DNA from: Alligator mississippiensis
Lineage: Eukaryota; Chordata; Crocodylia; Alligatoridae
Reading direction: 5' to 3'
Length of the DNA: 64,000 nt
NCBI RefSeq assembly: GCF_030867095.1
Contig: NC_081829.1
Coordinates: 88,683,261 to 88,747,260, forward strand
The translations under genes were made by a program, and so were the position numbers. The notes under the pieces were generated by a model. It was not told the DNA's origin. It saw nothing but the letters and a program-made list of their open reading frames with translations, and did no database searches. Shown here one piece after another: positions 56,701-64,000 of this stretch; positions within the stretch are counted from its first letter, which is position 1; each line of letters starts with the position of its first letter.

Positions 56701-57325
56701 ATTAACATCTGTTGCAAACAGCGTGATTCTAGTTTGTCCAAGCTTATTCATTTGGTCGTCTTTGAACTCTGGTTCAAGCTTGCCGTGGTAGCCTCGTACT
56801 TTTCTGATGCTCAGTAGATCTTGGGCCTTAATCTTGCTTGCTACTTTATGCTGCAGGCCCATGCAGAGTAACTGGTAGAGAAGTTTCTGCTCTAGCAGGA
56901 ACTTCCATGAGTTTTGTTAAATCAAATTGTGATTTTTTTTTTTCCCTTAACAAATTCTGAATGCCAAATGGAAATAATGGCTCTTTTAGGTTTATAAATA
57001 GCATTTTGTGCAGTAAGGGTGCTTAATCAAGCACAGCAATGTAAAGACTGATCAACACTCAGATCTTTGTTTTGTAATACTAATTTAAATTGTGCTGTTA
57101 GGGCTCTGTGTCTTTTTTTTCCCCTTTTTTACTAATTAACTGTTATGGCCCCTAATGTGGCCACAGTTACATTGGCATAAAGGTACCAGCATAGGTTATT
57201 CCTGTGCATTTATGTTAAAAACTTGTATACGTATGCAGAGCTTTATAGCAGAGTAGCTGTCTACATTAGAGACGTATTGTTTTAACTGTACTGGCCCCAA
57301 ACACAATATAGTTAAAGCTCTAAGT

Positions 57326-57545
57326 CACTAGTTTCTACATTTTTAGACGAGAGGAATGCCTTGTTCGACTCAAGGCACCCCTCCATAACTTCAGAATTGA
57401 GCAGCATCCCATTTCAAAACCTGGTTAGATGGGGACGAACCTGAGCCTGCACTTACCTTCTCACACCTGCTTTTCTCCTTGCGGCATCCTTCAAAAGATC
57501 TTGCTGCACCCCAAGGTGCCCTGGCACCCTGGTTGAAAATTACTG
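57326..57545. mobile_element. Non-autonomous hAT element in intron 1
   Basis: The right end read in reverse is CAGTAATTTTCAACCAGGG, and the left end CACTAGTTTCTACATTTTTA is a decayed partner of the CAGTGGTTCTCAACC class. Flanking 8-mers CTCTAAGT (57318-57325) and CTTTAAGT (57546-57553) agree at 7 of 8. It is 220 bases and non-coding. Confidence 0.8.
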
Positions 57546-60500
57546 CTTTAAGTTAAAAATATGGTTTTGAAACTCTGGGCCTGCTTGCATGCTTTCTACT
57601 CCAATGAATCAATGGTAGGAGTGTGTTAGGGTGGCATGGGTACTAAGGTGCACGGTTAACAGCCCAGAGGTCTCAAGTTTGAGGCTGCCCGTAGCATGGT
57701 CTGTCTGATGCCAATGAATCTGAGTTATGCTAAATACCTTGTCACAAAGGCACAGGAAAGGAAATTTGCAAAAGCAAGGTGTAACTTTATAGATTGAATG
57801 TACTCTTTTTTTTTTTTTAACATAAACTATAACAAAAATTGTTCCTTGTCTCACTGTCTTGACTTCACAAACTGAGGTAATTAACAGGGTTTTTATGATA
57901 ACTGAATTAAACTTTAGGTCTTTTTCACTGTTTCTTTTTTGTGTATTTGTGGCTGTCACAAGTTTCCATATCCCCTATATCTTAGAGCTCTTACTGTCAA
58001 AGTCTGATGGAGAGACCCTTGTACTGCATTTCATAGCACGTGAGTGGCCTACTGCAGTCCTGCAGAGCCTCACTGAAGTCAGAGCAGTTCCACAAGAGTA
58101 CCAGAGTCCACTGCTATTTACCCATTTTAAGACTGGGTCTATGGGATAAATTATTGCCCCATTTTCCAAGTCACTTAGGTACCTAGGAGGCTCAGCTCTT
58201 TAAAAATCACTGAGACTTTGGCTTTTAGGTGCCCAAGGGCCAGATAGACTCCTGGGTGTATTTTTCAGTAGCCCCTAGGCATCTAACTCCCATTTGAAAT
58301 CCGTGGGAAAAGGTATTTAGGTGTTTTTGAAAATCCCACTGTATACCTCTCTGCATCTTCAGGTGTTTCAACTGCATTGAAACATCTGGCAATAAACCAT
58401 TTTTTGGAATAGGACTTATGCTTCTTATGAACATATGTGCTTTTGAAAATTTTACTCTGAATGTGTGCATACATGTTAATGCTGTTTCCTGTTACTCCTG
58501 ATTTGGAGATCTATGCATGTTTCAAAGAGGACAGATCTGTGCATGTGTGTGTGAGAGGTATGTAGATGTGTGTGTGTATAATATGAATTTAGCCTTTCAA
58601 ATAAAATGAGTGTTGTTTACATTCTTTTCTTTCTTGACTTTCCTTTTATTAAATGCCTATCTTCATATAATATTCTGTTAACTTTGTAATTGCCACTTGA
58701 CGTGGGTATGGTATTTTCAGACATGAACTTCAATTCCAGTTATGCCAGTGGGAACCAAAGCTGCCTAGTGTCTCAATATCAGGTCCATTGTTCTTAGCTG
58801 CGTAGAAACCTCATACCTAAACGCTATTTTCTTTGTTTCAGAAACACTAATCTGTTTTATTAAACAATGTTTCTGCTTTCAAATATGTTCAACAGGCTTG
58901 TGGTATTATTACATCCAGAGTGATTTTTCTTGTGTTGATGTAACCTTAACATTTCTTGCTTTGTTTGGGGATAAATGAGATCCAGTTATTTGATGAAGTG
59001 TCTATTGGTAATATTTCTACTTTTTAATATATTTAATAGCTTCCTCTTTCCAACACAGCTGTACATATGGTGCTGCAACAGACAGACTCAAGAGTCACTA
59101 GAGTATTACAAAAAAGATATTTAATATTCTGCACAATGCTGAACCTTGTCAGCAATTCCCCAGTGCTTTTTAGAAAATAGGTATGAGAAGTGAAGGCTAC
59201 CAGCTGATTTTGAATTCCTAGGAAAACGGCAGGGTATGTGACATGCAGGTCCTATTTTATTAGACAGAAGTATGTTTACAGATTCTCTTCAGCTTCAAAA
59301 ACACATTATGATAGGAAAAATGGGCTTTTTTCATTAAGGTTTTTTTTATGTGCTGCCTGTGACACCTTAGGAAAAACATGCAAGTTTTTCAAAATACTCC
59401 AAGCAATAAAGTTTTCAAGCAGAGGCATAGCGATAGGGCTTGTGCATCATTCTGGCTCTAGACTTAAGAAAATAAAGCAACATAATTTGATGGAAAAAAT
59501 CTTACATAATATCACACAGTGTATTTTCTCTTTCTTTCCGCAACTGATGATTTTTCAAACTCATGAAAGTGTTAGTTATAGGAGTGGCTGGATCCAAATA
59601 TGACTCAGTCACTTTCCAACTTTATTTCAGACACCTCAGCCAATGCACCTGCAGTACTGTTATTTTAGCACTTCCTTGGTAAGAGAGTGCCAGTCGTGTA
59701 GTGGCAGCGTGATGATTTGTGTATTGGTCCTTTGGGACCTCTAATATGATCATCAACTCCTTTTACGTGTTCATTTTGAATCCACATCTCCACAGGTGAA
59801 AACCTAGAATATTGATCCACTGCATTGTCCAGGCTTCATATGCAAAGTTGTTGTTTTTATATTTTAATATTCTCACAGTATTGAAAAATGCTCAGATTTA
59901 TTTAGAAGACATCTTTGGAATAGGACTTCTCATTAAGATTTCTGCTATCCATATTAAAGGAGCTATTTTAGCAACTGGTAATTTTGTTTCTTTTTTCCAT
60001 TCCTATATACAATAAAATTTTAAAGCCAGGTGTAAGTTCTTATCAATGCTTCTGTTTATCTATAGGTCACTTCTGCCCAAAAGCTTTTGGCACCCAACAA
60101 AGCATGACATAAATGCTGATAATTTGATGTTGCCATATTTTTGTACAGTAGTAACTTTTAAAAATGTTTGCATTTAGTTCTTATTCTTGTGTGCCGAATT
60201 GATAGAGCTGTCTAAGAATAAATTTTGACTCAGTTTTGCTTTTGATGTTACTTGTTCCGTTAGCAACTTCTTCTTTCTTGTCACCATCTACCTCCATGCC
60301 GTTTATTACCAATTCCTTTACTGCTTTTCCTGGAGAATTAATTTATTACACAGAGTTATACTTCAAAATGCAACATTTATCTGAATTGTTATAACTTGGG
60401 CTTCTCTGTTTCTCACTGCAGTTTTGAGGATGATTGATGCTTTATTTCCTTTTTGTGACCTAACCAGCAACAAATCTTTGCTTGACACTTGAAAAAAATT

Positions 60501-63500
60501 ATTTAGATTCATAGTTTTAAAAAAGTATGTATCCCAAGCCTGTGCCATTGATATAAAATAGTCAGATGAGAGAGTCACTGGTAGATTTTGCTTATTTGAA
60601 ACCAATAGAGTATTTAAAGATGAAATCAAACCCAGTCAATATATCCTGTTGTGCAAAAGGTTGTCATTTTATTGGGCTCGCGTGTCCTTAGTAGCCTTTG
60701 TAAAAGTTCTTGTGGTGGGGCCTAATTCTTTTATCGATAGAAGAAGGCTGTTTCAAACCAGTGGTTCTCCCAAGGTTAATAACTGCTTTTGGTGAACGTC
60801 CCTTTGAACAGACACCTTACTTTTATCCTGGGGGGAGTTAGGCTATGGGGTCTTGACTGTAGTTGTGTCTGGATGACATGGGAAAGAGGCAATTTCTGAA
60901 AGAGGTATCTTCCAAAAGCAACCTTAAATTCAACCCTGAAACTAATTACCAGTGCATATCACTGTGAATGGTTGCCCTGAGCTTTCTGTTCAGCTTCTCA
61001 GAATTTTTTTGTGGTTGGTGCCTTTTCTGTTTTTAAAAAGTGAAAAAAATAAAACACAACAATTTTTACCAAGTTTAACCCCTTTGACATTACATAACAC
61101 TTTGGCTGCAAGAGGTAACAATCATAATATTGTGATGGGGTGAAGAGTGGGGAGGTGGGGGCCGGACTGTCTTAGAAGCAATAACTTTGATCATCCAGTA
61201 GTATCCCCAGAATGAAAACTTGAACAATGAATGGGAACATATTCTCTTTTTAGGCGAAGCAAAGGTAATTCCTGCCACATCTGTAGAGACTCAATCCTCA
61301 CATTTATAACCAGAGTTATCTGGATTGGATTCTATCCAGTCTTCAATTTCAGTGACATGTTAGGGGCTGGTGTGCATAGAAATTCAACCTGAAATGATTA
61401 TGTTGGTCTCTGTTTGCACTTTTAGTTATTTTAGTTCTACAGCAAGTCTACTTGTGCAGTCTTGAACCAAAATAAGTAGTAGTGTAAATTAAGGGCAAAT
61501 CAGGTTTTTAGATTCTGGCTGGTGTTAAATCCAGAGTCAAACATTCTGGTTTGTCTCTATTAATATGGCTTTTGTAATGGTGCGATACTGCTGTTGTATA
61601 ATTTATTTTTAAATTCTACATAGTAGTATTCCACACATTGAATTTGCGTCCAGAAATAATGGCATTCATTTCTCAAAATTTCATCATAAATCTAATTTTA
61701 ATAATCCATTTTCCCTTCTATTTAATATACTTAGTGATGTACAACACTCTCCTTTTTTGTCCTCGGTGTATACTTATAAAAGTGGTCTAACACACTGGTA
61801 CGCTTTTTGTTTTAAATTTCTAGATTATTATGTAGAATCAAAAGCTTTGGAACCACAGGGACTACGGTTATTGTATTTTGGTGTTAAGCTCACTTTTGCA
61901 AATCAGCTTGCATATTTAAAATCAAACTCAGGATTCATGCACCTGATTTTAGACTCCAGTTTTTAAACTCCTTTAAATTTTGTCCTTAAAAACAAAGTAA
62001 AACGAACTGAAATCTTTAACTATTTCACTGGTAGAGAGGAGGTAGAGAGAGATTTTACGAAGTAGTGTGCTCATGGGACAAACCTCCCCACTCCTATTCA
62101 GGTCTGGTAGTAATAAGAAACTGATACAGAAGACCAAATTTCACTTTCAGCCACATGGTGAGCATGCTGGTCAACAAGGACCCAATCCATCTTTAGTAGA
62201 AATGCTCTCATTGCCTCTTCTGGGAATGGTATTAGCCTTGATGTGTAACCAAATTTCCACAGGGATTTCCTCTACCCATAGCTTTATTCGAATAGCAAAC
62301 AGAGTATTTTCAGTTAAACTCCTTCCACCAGAGAACAGGACTCATAGTTGGAACTAAACAGTCCTGTGGCTTGGAAGAGAGAGATAAAGACAGAAGGAAG
62401 CACAGAGGCAGTAATGGGACCTGCCACCAAGAGCGGAATAGAGATAAAGTCTAGCAAAAGAGGTTGTGTGCGAGGGAATTAGAATTGAGCACGCAAAACG
62501 AGTTGGAAAACACAACAGAATTAGAGAAATGTGCAATCAAAGAAAGGGGGGAGAGAGAGAGAAAGGAGCAGTTTGAGAATCCTGTCGAAAGCACAAATGC
62601 ACTTGTAGATCCGTGATGCATTAGGTTAAGGTTTGAATTGCTGTTTCACTATTGCTGCGTTTTGTACACAATGTGCTGGTTGCTGGAGTGTGCATTAGAG
62701 AAATAACTGACACCTTTCAAATGGTCAGAAACTCGAGGGGAAAATCTTAAGAAATGGAGATGAAAAGATAACAAGGGCTGTTCTGATGGAGGTATGAAAG
62801 GAAAGGAAGAAGAGGGGAAAAATAGGAGGAGGTAGGAAAGGACATCTTTCTCCAAAGAATGCAAGGAGTTTTGGATTGGATTTAGAAGGTGAGGGGTCTG
62901 CCTTTGAAGTTGAGAAAATTTGCCAGGCTTTATGTTAAATCTATTTTTAAAAAGAATGTAATATAATTGTTAAATAGAAGGGCAACTGCTCTCATAAAAA
63001 TGCCCCTTTTGTTTATGTAGATTGTTGGCTCTTTTCCTACCTTGTGTAAGCTTTCTATGGAGTCAGTTCATGGCAGTCTGACAATTGCAACATTTACTGT
63101 GGTTGAAAGTGCTGTAAACAAAACCAAAACAACAAGTTTAATAGTGTTTCCTAATACGTTATCATTTAAAAATTTGCAGTAGGGTAATGGAATTTAGTAT
63201 TTGAAGATCAATATAGCGTTTTCAAAAAGCAGCATTCTTTATTTTCCAGCTCTTTCTCTTGGATACAGTGCAGTTTTTCTGCTCCTTCCCCTTTTATACT
63301 ATAGGAACAGGATCTAATGAGAAACATTCATAGTCTCAGTATTATTGCTTGTTCACATTCAGCTTCTCACAAGACTTATTACTTTACATTGACTCTCATC
63401 ATTGTAAAAATTATATATTTCACTCTGAATAAAAAAAATATCAGTTGAGTTTACTTCTCATATTCTCTTGTTTGAGCTAGAGCATATGGAAGTTTCATTA

Positions 63501-63611
63501 TAACTAAAACGTAATATCCAGTCTCCAAGGTAACCAAAATAGCTTTGTAATGACCATAAAAGTTAAATATGTGTGTGTGGGGGGGTGGGGGGGTTAATAC
63601 TAAAAAAGGTC

Positions 63612-63697
63612 TGATCTTGCAGTTATTACTCAGGCAAAAAATTCCATTGAAGTTAATGGACATTTTGCTTGAGTAAAGTGTGCAGGTTCAGGCTCCA
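63612..63697 (+). repeat. Fragment of an ancient GCAGGATC-type repeat
   Basis: GATCTTGCAGTTATTACTCA, CCATTGAAGTTAATGGACAT and TTGAGTAAAGTGTGCAGGTTCAGGCTC, in shorter words and this order, match the phrase ACTCAGGC ... CATTGA ... TTCAATGG ... GAGTAAGG ... GCAGGATC that recurs in turtle and crocodile DNA. I do not know its family name. Confidence 0.45.
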
Positions 63698-63825
63698 CTG
63701 GCCTGAACACTGACATAGACCTCAGGGGTGGAGGAGCAAACCCAGGTAAGCATCAGTTGTTTTGCAAGGGTGAGAGGTGTTTTGGTTTGTATTTCCACCT
63801 GAACTCGTTTCTGGTGAGTTCTTCA

Positions 63826-64000
63826 GGGCTCCTACACACGTGTGTCAAGCCTGCTCTGGAAATCCGGTGCATCGGAGCAGACTCGATTAATCTGCAAACT
63901 GATTAATCACGTCTGCTGGAGATAGACATGCTCCAGCAGCCTTCCACGTCACGCGCATCAACATCTCTGCACTGAAAAACTGACAGTAGGGTGCTTTGAA
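63826..64000. mobile_element. Palindromic MITE, cut by the window edge
   Basis: It begins GGGCTCCTACACACGTGTG and runs through GGAGCAGACTCGATTAAT, CTGCTGGAG and CTGCACTGAAAAACTGACAG to GGGTGCTTTGAA, the same order as the left arm of the copy at 45467-45744. The centre and right arm should lie just beyond position 64000. Confidence 0.7.

Larger units (their letters stand above)
55467..64000 (+). other. RAB11FIP2 intron 1, 5' part
   Basis: No sequence encoding the next exon (WFRLESKQGKRI and following) was found, so the intron extends beyond the window. It contains the ~59-bp satellite, one small hAT element, a TG-rich stretch near 58543-58581, a purine-rich stretch at about 62750-62850 and the start of a palindromic MITE at the right edge. 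The remainder is AT-rich unique DNA; open frames up to 121 codons (59238-59603) have no domain. Confidence 0.8.

Noticed and set aside
55596-56791. Repeating short frames such as MCRITLPNIVSVLDSFKLHHV on both strands in intron 1
   Set aside because: They are readings of the ~59-bp satellite; the peptide repeats only because the DNA does.
57625-57690. tRNA-like stretch GGTGGCATGG with AAGTTTGAGGC
   Set aside because: A cloverleaf cannot be drawn with matching stems; left unannotated.
59238-59603. 121-codon frame in intron 1
   Set aside because: No similarity to RAB11FIP2 exon 2 or other known protein; there is no credible splice acceptor in frame and the DNA is AT-rich.
60760-60850. hAT-like left end CAGTGGTTCTCCCAAGG
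   Set aside because: No matching right end or target duplication was found nearby.
1-64000. CRISPR array suggested by regularly spaced repeats
   Set aside because: The 52-bp and ~59-bp arrays are head-to-tail satellites without unique spacers, in a vertebrate genome.

Overview
This window looks like a piece of a reptile chromosome, most likely crocodilian, with turtle as the alternative. The signs are several CR1 LINEs with the typical CTATGAA-type 3' tails, many short non-autonomous hAT elements, a family of palindromic MITEs, two LTRs of one family, and otherwise AT-rich single-copy DNA. No bacterial-style gene organisation is present. The species call is an inference from repeat content.

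Only one host coding exon is recognised: the first coding exon of RAB11FIP2 (about 55117-55466, plus strand). It encodes the membrane-binding C2 domain of this Rab11 effector. It sits in a CpG island (about 54460-55620) and ends at a clear GTAAGT donor. The rest of the window to 64000 is intron 1, and exon 2 is not here. Everything left of about 54.4 kb is upstream intergenic DNA.

Layout: 1-11 kb is unique AT-rich DNA with a MIR-like SINE, a truncated CR1 (2502-3415, minus) and two hAT elements. 11.1-12.8 kb is a CR1 (minus) with an open 541-codon reverse-transcriptase frame. 13-27 kb is mostly unique, with a small hAT, a palindromic MITE, a local 90-bp repeat and a GC-rich insertion-like block. 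27.5-28.6 kb is a solo-type LTR. 32.8-37.1 kb is two head-to-head halves of a CR1 (ORF1 esterase half on minus, ORF2 endonuclease/RT half on plus). 37.4-50 kb is dense in hAT elements and palindromic MITEs, with a second LTR of the same family and an old CR1 split by a hAT insertion. 53.5-54.4 kb is a regular 52-bp satellite. 54.5-55.6 kb is the RAB11FIP2 CpG island and exon 1. 55.7-56.7 kb is a second, unrelated ~59-bp satellite with higher-order structure. 56.7-64 kb is ordinary intron.

The most unusual structure is the pair of unrelated minisatellites that flank the RAB11FIP2 promoter/exon 1 on both sides. The upstream array carries about 32 evenly spaced ATTGAT/ATCGAT cores, which resemble CUX/ONECUT sites, in inverted pairs. 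The intronic array alternates trimer and tetramer blocks within a 416-bp super-repeat.
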